A stretch of 16,031 nt of DNA from an uncultured Fidelibacterota bacterium (GCA_937893835.1 CALCSS010000063.1:1-16031); one strand, 5' to 3'. Shown: positions 1 to 7,896, counted from the first letter of the stretch. Notes: generated by a model not told the origin, from the sequence alone. Numbers and translations: made by a program.

Positions 1-139
1 TCATGGGACCATCTTTGAGGAAGTCATACAACTTGGCTGAACTTCCATCAAGCATCTTCAATCTTACATTTGGTACTTTGCCCTGCCCCATGACCATGGT
101 TACCATTAGAAGGGAAATTAAAAGTGGTCTCATTATCAT
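1..139 (-). CDS. TlpA-like secreted redoxin, N-terminal fragment (runs off left edge)
   Basis: Reading the minus strand from ATG at 139 (or the in-frame ATG at 133) gives 46 codons with no stop. They encode a hydrophobic signal peptide (MIMRPLLISLLMVTMVMGQG) followed by a segment of the form VPNVRLKMLDGSSAKLYDFL. That segment closely resembles the region preceding the WCxxC motif in the complete TlpA-like gene at 7897-8442, which has IPNIKIRLLDGSSTTLHEL. The window ends right after a GPM that aligns with the GPLM of that paralogue, so the redox motif would lie a few codons outside. Whether its first active-site residue is Cys or Sec cannot be seen. The role is inferred to be extracytoplasmic thiol-disulfide exchange. 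No convincing ribosome binding site is visible. Confidence 0.7.
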   Translation of the reverse strand, partial: MIMRPLLISLLMVTMVMGQGKVPNVRLKMLDGSSAKLYDFLKDGPM

Positions 140-294
140 ATTATAACTTTTATAGTTTGGTCTTATTTTATTCTCATAAATTAATGATTAAAACTATTTT
201 CTGTTAGTACAGATTCACATAATCATGTTTGGTGTAAACAATATCTAATTTAATGAAAGTACATGCGAAGATAATTATTTAATAAATATTATTG
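140..294. other. Intergenic AT-rich spacer with an AT-only inverted repeat
   Basis: The 155-nt gap lies between the stop of the propeller-phosphatase gene and the start of the left-edge redoxin. It is strongly AT-rich and should contain the redoxin's promoter, but I cannot pick a convincing -35/-10 pair. An AT-only inverted repeat at 271-292 (ATAAT-t-ATTTA-a-TAAAT-ATTAT) sits directly after the stop codon. It lacks a GC stem and a clear T tract, so I do not call it a terminator. No ORF or RNA gene was seen. Confidence 0.4.
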
Positions 295-3200
295 CTATTT
301 TTTCTTTATGACAACAAGGGTGATGTCATCATCATTCATCAGACCGGACATCCAATCATCGCCCAGATCGATGAGCGACTCAATGATGCCTTGTGCTGTC
401 TTATTTCCATTGGCTGCAATGCAATCCTTGACGGGTTCATAGTCTAACATCTCACCCTCATGGTTCACGCATTCAGGTAGGCCATCGGATATGAGCACAA
501 GAGCATCGTTTGAATTTAGTTTGAAAGAATGAAGATCAAAGTCAGCCTTTTTCATAGAACCCAGAGGGAGTCCTGGTATGAGTATCTCATCTACCTCACG
601 CGTGTCATGTTTAAACAAGTACGCAGGGGGCATGCCCGCAGATGTAAAATCAAATGAGCCATTATTGAATTTCGCCATATTTAATGACATGCGAGTCGTT
701 CCGAGATCAATTGCCTTTATCGTTCTATTGAGTCTGGTGGTCGTGCTCGCAGGCGTATCAAAGTCTGAACCATAAAGACCTGCCTTGGTTATGGAGACCA
801 TCATCCCTGCATTCAGGCCATGGCCAGTGGCATCACCGCAGACCACATACATTGAACCATCTTCCTGAGGAAAGAAGTCATAGTAGTCACCTCCTACTTC
901 AGTTGATGTCTTCATATGTAGAGCGATATCATAGTCCGGGTGATCAGGAGGAGACTGGGGTATAAGTGACATCTGAAAATCCCTTGCCTGCTCTAACTCC
1001 TTGATCCTTCTATCTTCCTCTAATTGGTGCTTTTGCTTATGCATCCGGTGCCTCATGAGTAGGAAAATGCCTACCGCTGCAAGCACTGCATATATACCAA
1101 ATGCCCAATAGCTCAGTAGTGGGTGCGGTATGAATTTGATGGACAACTCTTGCGGCTCACTCCAGAGTCCATCATCATTTGAACCCTGTACCACAAACCG
1201 ATAGGTGCTCCTTCCTAGGTTATTATAGGATGCAAAACGCAGGCCCCCTGAATAGATCCAGTCCCGGTCAAAGGGCTCTAGTTTATATCTGTATTGGTTC
1301 TTTATTGACTGGTGATAATTGAGTGCCGCAAAATCAACGGTGAATGATTTCACCTTATTGCCAATCGCTATATCCATCGCCCCATCTTTGGCTCCATTGA
1401 CATTGGAAGAGAGGAATGTCTCTGAAATTGATTCATCAAAGAAATTCTTCTTTATTCTAGTGATGATACAGGGTGGGACATAGTCATTATACTGCATATC
1501 CCTTGGATTCACTTTTGTTATGCCCAGAGGGCCTCCAAAATAGATGTTACCATCTGGACTACGATCATAACTATGTCGGTGGAAATCTATATTTCCTATC
1601 CCATCAGCAAGGCCATAATTAGTAAATGTTGAATCAGTCTGATCAAAAAATGAGATACCCTTCTTTGAACTGAGCCACAGATCGTTGTTATCATCTACCA
1701 CGATCCCAGTGATATAGTTACTTGGTAGACCATCCTCAACAAAATAATGGACAAAGGTATCCTTTTCCTTGGAGTATTGATTCAGTCCTCCATTTGTACC
1801 GATCCACATAATCCCATTTTGATCTTGAGATACACATGTGATCTGGGATGATGAAATTCCTTTTGGGAATTGTGGGTCAAAGACATGTCCCTCGATCTCA
1901 AAATCCTTGCCCTCCACTATATCATCCAATAGAGTTGATGGCATCCTATATAGGCCATCCATTTCAGTTCCTAGCCAGATATCCCCATCCTCATCCTGAG
2001 TGATGACCCTTGCGATAAGATCAGAACTGAAATTGGTCACATTATTTGAAGAAGTATCTATGATGACCACTCCCGATCCCGTTGCGACCCATACTTTATC
2101 ATTAATTGGTAGTATGTCGTGAACAAGATTATCCGCGAGTCTTCTTGCTGGAGGTATGGTATCTGAGTTTGAGAACCTGGTCATTTCATCGGTCATGGTA
2201 TTGATCTTCAAGACACCCAGATCGGTGGCAACCCATAGGATCAAATCGTTGACGATCTCAAGATCAATGATATAGTTCACATTGAGGATCGATTTTTCAT
2301 AGTCGTACTCCCGAATCCCATCTGGAGAGAGCATCTCTAGTCCAAATCCTGTTGCAGCCCACATCATACCATCGGTCATCGTTGTGATGGAGTAGATCTT
2401 ATCACTCTTCAAGCCCCATTCATTCTCTTGATCATATCTATGGTGTGTGAACTTGGACTTCACATATGAATGGAAACTGATCCCATTCTGTCCAGTACCG
2501 ATCCATACATGGCCAGCCTTATCCTCGATAAAATCGGTAATATTATCATCAGCTATCGAATTTTCATCAATAGGGTCATGCTCAAAATGATTGGCCGGAG
2601 GAGGGTCCTCAGAATTTGGATCGATCTCTACCGACAGGCAATTTATACCAGGCTCAGATGCAGTTGTATACCATAGTCTACCTGACCTGATCGCGACAAT
2701 TAATTCGGATATGTCATTCTCAACTATACTATCGGCGTATGGAGTTGTCTGAATATTGAAAAATTCATCTTCTGCTGGGAGATATCTAGATATACCATTA
2801 TCTGTTGCTATCCACAGTGCCTTTCTCAGATCATCCCATGCAAGGTCCTTGATATGGTTTGATACGATAGATGAGGAAGAATTGGTCTTATTGAATTTTT
2901 TGGTCTCGGCATTAGGCCCGTTGCTGAACATGGCCAATCCCTCTGTCGTCCCAACCCATACGTCATCATTCGTTCCTCTTACAATTGCATTGACGACACT
3001 CGCCTGCAAAAGAGACCTCGTGATCTCATCGGTCTCAGGGTCGGCATAGTATAGCCCGTTGGCCGTACCAAACCACATAGTATTTTCATGATCCTTGAAT
3101 AGGACATTGACCTTTAGATCTTTGAATGGTGCACCATCATCGCAACTAAGGCACTCTGTCTTGTCATTATCCATAGAATGTCTAATGATCGAGCCACTGT

Positions 3201-3654
3201 CTGATAGTTTGATCCAGATGCTGCCCTTTTCATCATCGATGATCGTTTCGGGATCCTCTAGGGTCTCATTCTCAATATCATCCGGGTCTATTGGTCTGGT
3301 GAACATCCTGGTCTCTGGATCGAACATGCTGACACCCAGCTCGGTACCAACCCATATCTTGTTCTGCGAGTCCTCATAGATACACGAGATCTTATTACCC
3401 AAGATAGAGAGATCATCAAAGGAGTTCATATGATAATTCTTGAATTCATACCCATCATAGACATCCATACCATTTTCAGTGCCGAGATACATAAGACCAT
3501 TGTGATCCTCAAAGATCACCTTGACCGTACTCTCTGCCAGTCCATCCTTTACGGATATGTTTCGAAAAGAGAAATCTGACTGCCCTAGGGCAAGACACAA
3601 TAGAGAGAAAAAGATGACAAGATTTCTCAAAGAAGATCTCATCCGTTGGAGCAT
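295..3654 (-). CDS. Propeller-sensor membrane protein with SpoIIE/PP2C phosphatase output
   Basis: This is a transmembrane sensor of about 1119 residues. A signal peptide (FFSLLCLALGQ) is followed by about 15 WxGT-type two-component-propeller motifs (for example KIWVGTELG, IMWIGTNGG), enough for two seven-bladed propellers. Then come a Y_Y_Y domain (about 760-840), one membrane helix (about 846-868), a short charged linker and a cytoplasmic SpoIIE-type PP2C phosphatase (about 890-1119). Metal-binding aspartates are visible in GGDYYDFF (D923), GDATGHG (D941), ISDGLPE (D1057) and NDDDITL (D1110), so the enzyme looks intact. The family dephosphorylates anti-sigma-factor antagonists in partner-switching cascades; no partner genes are in view. 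I chose ATG 3654 because it directly precedes the signal peptide. The longer in-frame start at 3747 would overlap the upstream selenoprotein gene by 50 nt. The stop is TAG. The ligand is unknown. Confidence 0.9.
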   Translation of the reverse strand: MLQRMRSSLRNLVIFFSLLCLALGQSDFSFRNISVKDGLAESTVKVIFEDHNGLMYLGTENGMDVYDGYEFKNYHMNSFDDLSILGNKISCIYEDSQNKIWVGTELGVSMFDPETRMFTRPIDPDDIENETLEDPETIIDDEKGSIWIKLSDSGSIIRHSMDNDKTECLSCDDGAPFKDLKVNVLFKDHENTMWFGTANGLYYADPETDEITRSLLQASVVNAIVRGTNDDVWVGTTEGLAMFSNGPNAETKKFNKTNSSSSIVSNHIKDLAWDDLRKALWIATDNGISRYLPAEDEFFNIQTTPYADSIVENDISELIVAIRSGRLWYTTASEPGINCLSVEIDPNSEDPPPANHFEHDPIDENSIADDNITDFIEDKAGHVWIGTGQNGISFHSYVKSKFTHHRYDQENEWGLKSDKIYSITTMTDGMMWAATGFGLEMLSPDGIREYDYEKSILNVNYIIDLEIVNDLILWVATDLGVLKINTMTDEMTRFSNSDTIPPARRLADNLVHDILPINDKVWVATGSGVVIIDTSSNNVTNFSSDLIARVITQDEDGDIWLGTEMDGLYRMPSTLLDDIVEGKDFEIEGHVFDPQFPKGISSSQITCVSQDQNGIMWIGTNGGLNQYSKEKDTFVHYFVEDGLPSNYITGIVVDDNNDLWLSSKKGISFFDQTDSTFTNYGLADGIGNIDFHRHSYDRSPDGNIYFGGPLGITKVNPRDMQYNDYVPPCIITRIKKNFFDESISETFLSSNVNGAKDGAMDIAIGNKVKSFTVDFAALNYHQSIKNQYRYKLEPFDRDWIYSGGLRFASYNNLGRSTYRFVVQGSNDDGLWSEPQELSIKFIPHPLLSYWAFGIYAVLAAVGIFLLMRHRMHKQKHQLEEDRRIKELEQARDFQMSLIPQSPPDHPDYDIALHMKTSTEVGGDYYDFFPQEDGSMYVVCGDATGHGLNAGMMVSITKAGLYGSDFDTPASTTTRLNRTIKAIDLGTTRMSLNMAKFNNGSFDFTSAGMPPAYLFKHDTREVDEILIPGLPLGSMKKADFDLHSFKLNSNDALVLISDGLPECVNHEGEMLDYEPVKDCIAANGNKTAQGIIESLIDLGDDWMSGLMNDDDITLVVIKKK

Positions 3655-3697
3655 CTTTTTATAGGATAGTAAGGACAGATAAAAAATATATGATTCG

Positions 3698-4567
3698 TCA
3701 TGAACCACTAAGAACCATTTGAACAAGTGCAATGATATCAAGGACATTCACATCACCATCTTCTCTCAGATCACCTATCTCATAGCCACAGCCCTCATCA
3801 ATGCCATGAAGAACGATATCAGACAAAGTAAGGATGTCAAATATATCTATGGTTGGCTCATGATTGTCCATACCAACGGTACCATCGATATTCCCCGTAA
3901 CGTAGATCTCCAGATTGTTGCATAGGTCACAAGCGTCACCAAGACCATCTAGATCATAGTCTAACTGTTGATCATTATAAACATCAATGCAATTATCAGT
4001 ACTATCCATTATCCCATCACCATCTTGGTCTCTTGGTACATAAGACAATGCAAGATCAATGGCACTGAGGATGGCACTTTCACTATAACCTGAGCTGGTA
4101 TAGATCACCTCGTAATTATGATCAAGGACAACATTATGTGGGATGTATCCATCTCCAAAGAGTGTCCAGGCCTCTCCTCCGGATGAACCACCATCAAGCA
4201 TTGGGTACGTTATGCCAAATGATGATGACCAAGACTCGCAAGAGTATGAGGTCCAATCAAATCCATTTGCAATGATATTCAATAGGTCTTCATTTTCTGA
4301 AAGATAGTCTTGCCATATGTCCTCTGTCTGTGGAGCCTCCACCTGACAGGATGGTCACCAAGATGTGAAAAGATTGATCCACGTTACCTTTCCATAGCCT
4401 TCCTCATACAAACTCCAATAGTCTCCTGTTACGAAGTCTGGGTTAACATCCTCCCCATTCATACAGATGGTGGCACCAAAATCTGGTGATATGTCACCAA
4501 CCTGTAGCTGGGCACTTGCTGAACCTAGAAGAAGTAATCCTATGGTGATCTTAAGTTTCTGTATCAT
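3698..4567 (-). CDS. Putative selenoprotein: secreted TlpA/AhpC-like redoxin with UGA-encoded Sec71, TSP3 repeats and dockerin-like tail
   Basis: Read through the in-frame TGA at 4355-4357, this gives 289 residues. There is a signal peptide (GLLLLGSASAQ), then a redoxin fold whose active site reads TSW-Sec71-PSC74, in place of the usual WCxxC. The cis-proline loop is GYIPHNVVLD (P143), and Cys110 is a further candidate redox cysteine. Residues 179-222 hold thrombospondin type 3 Ca-binding repeats (DQDGDGIMDSTDNC, DYDLDGLGDAC). Residues 225-287 form a two-repeat dockerin-like tail (DIFDILTLSDIV, DVNVLDIIALVQMVL). The sequence is collinear on both sides of the TGA, without a frameshift. The gene's own terminator is also TGA (3698-3700), so the codon is not globally reassigned. 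A SECIS-like hairpin follows the internal TGA. The inferred role is an extracytoplasmic thiol/selenol oxidoreductase or peroxidase. The alternative, a nonsense-mutated pseudogene, is less likely given the exact position and the second case next door. Confidence 0.85.
4324..4349 (-). promoter_or_regulatory. Putative bacterial SECIS hairpin in the redoxin gene
   Basis: Counting from the base after UGA, positions 6-10 (CUGUC) pair with 27-31 (GACAG). An AG/A internal loop follows, and positions 13-17 (GUGGA) pair with 21-25 (UCCAC) around the loop GGC. The loop begins 18 nt after the UGA. Known bacterial SECIS elements place a small apical loop with G at the first or second position about this far from the UGA; E. 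coli fdhF has a GGUC loop at nearly the same distance. Ten perfect Watson-Crick pairs within coding sequence at this spot are unlikely by chance. Confidence 0.75.
4355..4357 (-). other. Recoded UGA (selenocysteine) codon, residue 71
   Basis: The minus strand reads TCT TGG TGA CCA TCC TGT CAG, i.e. Ser-Trp-Sec-Pro-Ser-Cys-Gln. The stop replaces the N-terminal, nucleophilic cysteine of a thioredoxin CxxC motif, which is the classic site for Cys/Sec exchange. The base after UGA is C, a weak termination context. The frame continues as good redoxin sequence up to the cis-Pro loop. Confidence 0.85.
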
Positions 4568-4617
4568 ATTTTTTCTCTATAACAAAGATGAAGTTAACAT
4601 TGGCTGATCAGGATCAC

Positions 4618-4646
4618 AAAAAAAAGCGGCCCAGAAGGACCGCTTT
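4618..4646 (-). terminator. Intrinsic terminator after the Omp28-like selenoprotein gene
   Basis: The inverted repeat AAAGCGG (4623-4629) / CCGCTTT (4640-4646) is extended by CC/GG across one mismatch, with an AGAA loop at 4633-4636. On the minus strand it is followed by eight T residues (4618-4625). It lies 32 nt beyond the TAA of the upstream gene. The two selenoprotein genes therefore probably have separate transcripts, and the promoter of the redoxin gene falls in about 4568-4617. Confidence 0.85.
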
Positions 4647-4677
4647 AAAAAGATCAAGGTTAAGGGTACTGATAGAG

Positions 4678-5853
4678 TTAGACCGTTCCATCCATTATTA
4701 GGCCAACTAGAGCGTATATGTCGAAGGTATTCACATCTCCCTCACCAGTGAAATCGGCTGCCTGATACCCACAACTCTCTGTATCATTTGATTCCACGAT
4801 CTCAACAAGCCTTAACACATCAAATAGGTCGACACTCACAGATGGTTCTAAACTAACATCATCATAGTACCAGAGGTCTCCATTAACATTACCTAAAACA
4901 AATATATTTTCATTGTCACATGGGTCACATTCATCACCTATCCCATCACCATCGATGTCTTCCTGGCCAGGATTATAATCCGTCATACAGTTATCCTCGC
5001 TGTTCATGATCCCATCTTGGTCTGTATCGAACTGGTTGACATTCAATTCTTGAACTTGGTGTATCGCGTACGTATTATAATCTTGAACCATTGAGATGAT
5101 CTTGATACTGTCAGGGTTCCAGGCCTCATCATCGATCACAAATGAGCCAGAGAAGGTTTGATAATCATCTGAGGAGCTAATATCGAGGTCTTCAGTTGAG
5201 ATCCAATATCTTGCGACATTTCTGGCGTTGTGATCTATTCCAACAGATCCCCAGTACGACATGATATTGTCCTCTACGACAATGATCTGCACCTTTTTAT
5301 TATCACTGTCTAGGTCATCATCCATTGAGACCGTGATATCATAGTTAACGGTCAACCCGTCTTTCAGCCCATTGATCAAGATCTCGTATGGCGTATCAGC
5401 ACCCAACATGCTATTATATATTCCTGTGAATGTGCCAATAAATGGCTCATAATTACCATTTGCATAACCGCCCACGGTCGACTCAATACCATTCCACTGT
5501 GTATGGGGTATGCCACCGACACCATACAGACTGGATCGTGCACCATAACAACCTCCAAAATTATCATAGTAATAGCATTCCTCAAAGTCAGAGTCCCCAG
5601 GGGTATATCCTGGTGAATGCCATTCAGTGCTTATGAGCGTACCAGGAAATTCTTCAAGTAGTGCTGCTATCGCGAAACTCGCGGATGGGCAGTATGGTCA
5701 CAGAAGTCCGGTAAAATCATCTACAAAGACGCGTTGGTTCGATCTGGATGCAGTTTCCACGACGGCCCTTAATTCATCATAGATCACATCACCCTGGTCT
5801 AGTCTTTGAGAGAATGACAAAGAAAATAAAATTAGTAGAGATAGCTTTTTCAT
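4678..5853 (-). CDS. Putative selenoprotein: secreted Omp28-like thioredoxin-fold protein with UGA-encoded Sec52, TSP3 repeats and dockerin-like tail
   Basis: Read through the in-frame TGA at 5698-5700, this gives 391 residues. A signal peptide starts at ATG 5853 (MKKLSLLILFSLSFSQ). The thioredoxin-like domain reads FVDDFTGLL-Sec52-PYC55-PS, matching the xDFTGxxCxxCP signature of Omp28-related and other secreted thioredoxin-fold proteins. The cis-proline is in GVGGIPHTQWNG (P116), and Cys93 and Cys102 are further cysteines. A probable beta-sandwich spans about 145-275. TSP3 Ca-binding repeats follow at about 277-312 (DTDQDGIMNSEDNC, DIDGDGIGDEC), then a dockerin-like tail at about 320-388 (VDLFDVLRLVEIV, DVNTFDIYALVGLIM) homologous to that of the next gene. 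The stop is TAA, followed by an intrinsic terminator. The frame is intact on both sides of the TGA and a SECIS-like hairpin follows it. The role is inferred as an exported redox protein, perhaps anchored or sorted by its tail; the substrate is unknown. Confidence 0.85.
5664..5692 (-). promoter_or_regulatory. Putative bacterial SECIS hairpin in the Omp28-like gene
   Basis: Counting from the base after UGA, positions 6-9 (CUGC) pair with 31-34 (GCAG). Positions 12-13 (AU) may pair with 28-29 (AU), leaving small bulges. Positions 15-19 (CGCGA) pair with 23-27 (UCGCG) around the loop GUU. The loop starts 20 nt after the UGA and begins with GU, the two bases important in the E. coli fdhF loop. Both the lower-stem start and the 5-bp upper stem with 3-nt loop match the hairpin in the neighbouring selenoprotein gene. 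Confidence 0.75.
5698..5700 (-). other. Recoded UGA (selenocysteine) codon, residue 52
   Basis: The minus strand reads GGA CTT CTG TGA CCA TAC TGC CCA, i.e. Gly-Leu-Leu-Sec-Pro-Tyr-Cys-Pro. The TGA occupies the first cysteine of the CxxC motif just after DFTG. As in the neighbouring gene, the next codon is CCA, and the first bases after the two TGAs are similar (CCAT, then C or A, then CTG). Upstream residues 1-51 supply the only plausible signal peptide for the downstream domain. Confidence 0.85.
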
Positions 5854-5874
5854 AGTTAGGTATAGCCTTCTGTC

Positions 5875-5896
5875 AGTTTTGTATTACTGTAAAACT
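5875..5896 (-). promoter_or_regulatory. Inverted repeat upstream of the Omp28-like selenoprotein gene
   Basis: Perfect 6-bp arms AGTTTT (5875-5880) and AAAACT (5891-5896) with a 10-nt spacer lie 22 nt upstream of ATG 5853, in the 86-nt gap before the previous gene's stop. The position suits an operator or 5' UTR hairpin. There is no T tract, so it is a poor terminator. This is a weak call, because short AT-rich arms arise easily by chance. Confidence 0.25.
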
Positions 5897-5939
5897 TAGA
5901 ATGAAAATCATCATTAATCAAAGTTATTCCAAGACAACT

Positions 5940-7895
5940 TTAGAAACTGGCGCTGTAGGATATCTTCAGCCCATCGTTGAATGGCGGTATCACGCGACAT
6001 ACACCATTACTGCAAAACAGTCCTCCCTGAATCGAGCCATACATGATCGAAAGCCTCTGTGATGAGGTGATGTTATATGCAAATTCTGCGGAGACCCATC
6101 TATTTTGCACCCAGCTGGGTGGGTCGGTATTATTACGGTCACCAGTAAAGTACTTTATGTCTCCATAGATGATCGCTTCCAGGGGATTATAGTAAGGATC
6201 CTTTAGCTGGCCTGTCTCATATGAATTGGTCGCATCATGTGTGATGGTGAAAGACCATCGAGAGGCCTTGCTGATCGAAAAATAAATTAGACGATTGTAT
6301 TGTGTCTCCACAGAGCCATCGCTATTACTAAATTGAGTGGTGGTCGTGCTGAAGGTCTGCGTGGGATCTTCGGGGTCATGCATTGTCCATCTTGAACTAC
6401 CCGGGTCATAGTTGGTCGCGTTACCCTTCATTCTATTGAATTTTTTTCTCTCTTGATACTGGAAGCCCAGGCCCACGCTATACCCACTATCAAAAATATA
6501 GTTCAATTCAACTGGGATGGTGAAAGACTGAGCCTCTTGCCAAAATTTTGATTCAACATCATATGGATCTGTGTAGAGCGAATCATAGACAGGTACCAGT
6601 GTCGTGTCGTAGTACCAGGTACCATCCCACTCAAGAGAATCATATACCTCTATGAAAGATGTGTCCACTCCAGATAGGTCACTCTGCTGACCCGTAAAAT
6701 AGCGGAGGGCCTTGATTATCTCATTATTCACACCATGGCCAATCTTAAAATACATCTTATCGTTGAAGGCATAGCCACTGATCTCCTTGTAATTCTCCCA
6801 GTATGGCAGTGCTGATGGATCAGAACTAGGCAAGAATCCGTCAATGGGGGTGTGATCCCATTCACTCAGTGATAGAGACTGCCATTCCTCATTTCGACTT
6901 AGATGAGCATACTGCAAAGAAACAGACAGGTCCATGACCGACCCATTGAGTTCTAGCTGAACCCCGCGCTCGTCATTGAAGCTGTAGTTATGGCTCACGC
7001 GGCCCAATAGAGTTGAGTTATGTTCTTTTCCCAGTGTCGGCATTTGCTGATACTCGATCTGGTTACCATAGTCATCGGGGGTGAGGTCACCGTGGGCCTT
7101 GTCAAATGCATAGCGTTTATATTCGGTCGAGAGACCCCAGTTGCCAAAGTACACATTGACATTCTGGTAGTAGCCGTGGCCTCTCTTTAGTGTATCATTT
7201 GGTAACCCTCCAAAGGCACTTACTTTTTGAGTGGAGGACTTGTCCACGTATTCTACAAAAAGGTCGGCAGACCCACCTGCCCAGGAGGCATAGGACCCTG
7301 TTATGTCATGGTTGATGTCCACCGATGGGCCGTTCGTTTTAGAGTGGTCTTCGTTCGACCTTAATTTTGTGAGTCCAAGCGAGAGTGCATTGAGATCATA
7401 GTGGACACGATTGGCAGACATGTTGTGAATGTTATTCAATTCAGGGATCCTCGTATCTGCGCCCATCAACCAGAGATTTGAATTACCGTTGATGTGGCTG
7501 ATCGTTAGGGGGCCCTTATTATATTCCATATAAAGCCCTCGTGTGCCATTGTCAAAGTTTGTTACTTGATCATCAAACTGATTCAGCACCAGCCCTCTTC
7601 CCCAGAATTCATAAATATCACCCAGCTTCATAAAAAAATCATCTGCGGTATACTCTAACCTGAACTTCCTTATGTCGTTTTTCATAAAACCTATGTCTGG
7701 TGGGTTAGAGTACTCATATTGGACCCAACCCTGTAGGTCATTATAGAAAAAATTCAGGTCTAATAGATTCTCTGAGAAATCATAGAAATCGTAACTATTA
7801 CCATAGTTGGAATTGACCGCTCCATTCATGCCTATGTCATTCGCAAAGAGCGATGAACAACCTATCAATGCAACAAAAGATGCTCTGTATATCAT
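5940..7895 (-). CDS. Outer-membrane beta-barrel protein (DUF6029-like)
   Basis: The protein has 651 residues from ATG 7895. The N-terminus (MIYRASFVALIGCSSLFAND) looks like a signal peptide cleaved after FA. LIGC also fits a lipobox, but a barrel protein with this C-terminus is more likely cleaved by signal peptidase I. The body is rich in alternating aromatic and polar beta-strand sequence, with GDIYEFWGRGLVLN at about 92-105. The end has a GGLFCSNGVCRVIPPF segment and a terminal Phe (ISYSASF), the usual outer-membrane insertion signal. This style resembles the DUF6029 barrels of Bacteroidota; the family match is from memory and only moderate. The ATG lies one base after the TAA of the upstream tlpA-like gene, so translation is probably coupled. 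An in-frame start at 8018 would add 41 charged residues overlapping that gene and destroy the signal peptide, so I reject it. The transport or adhesion role is unknown. Confidence 0.8.
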   Translation of the reverse strand: MIYRASFVALIGCSSLFANDIGMNGAVNSNYGNSYDFYDFSENLLDLNFFYNDLQGWVQYEYSNPPDIGFMKNDIRKFRLEYTADDFFMKLGDIYEFWGRGLVLNQFDDQVTNFDNGTRGLYMEYNKGPLTISHINGNSNLWLMGADTRIPELNNIHNMSANRVHYDLNALSLGLTKLRSNEDHSKTNGPSVDINHDITGSYASWAGGSADLFVEYVDKSSTQKVSAFGGLPNDTLKRGHGYYQNVNVYFGNWGLSTEYKRYAFDKAHGDLTPDDYGNQIEYQQMPTLGKEHNSTLLGRVSHNYSFNDERGVQLELNGSVMDLSVSLQYAHLSRNEEWQSLSLSEWDHTPIDGFLPSSDPSALPYWENYKEISGYAFNDKMYFKIGHGVNNEIIKALRYFTGQQSDLSGVDTSFIEVYDSLEWDGTWYYDTTLVPVYDSLYTDPYDVESKFWQEAQSFTIPVELNYIFDSGYSVGLGFQYQERKKFNRMKGNATNYDPGSSRWTMHDPEDPTQTFSTTTTQFSNSDGSVETQYNRLIYFSISKASRWSFTITHDATNSYETGQLKDPYYNPLEAIIYGDIKYFTGDRNNTDPPSWVQNRWVSAEFAYNITSSQRLSIMYGSIQGGLFCSNGVCRVIPPFNDGLKISYSASF

Positions 7896-7896
7896 T

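Noticed and set aside
271..292. AT-only inverted repeat as terminator of the propeller-phosphatase gene
   Set aside because: There is no GC-containing stem and no following T run, and such repeats are expected by chance in this AT-rich gap.
3655..3747. N-terminal extension of the propeller-phosphatase protein from ATG 3747
   Set aside because: It would overlap the upstream coding region and put 31 residues before an obvious signal peptide; ATG 3654 is the sensible start.
3698..5853. Reading the two interrupted genes as pseudogenes or as pairs of separate short ORFs
   Set aside because: Both TGAs replace the same catalytic cysteine, the reading frame is intact on each side, and the downstream pieces would start at internal GTG codons without signal peptides although their domains are typical of exported proteins.
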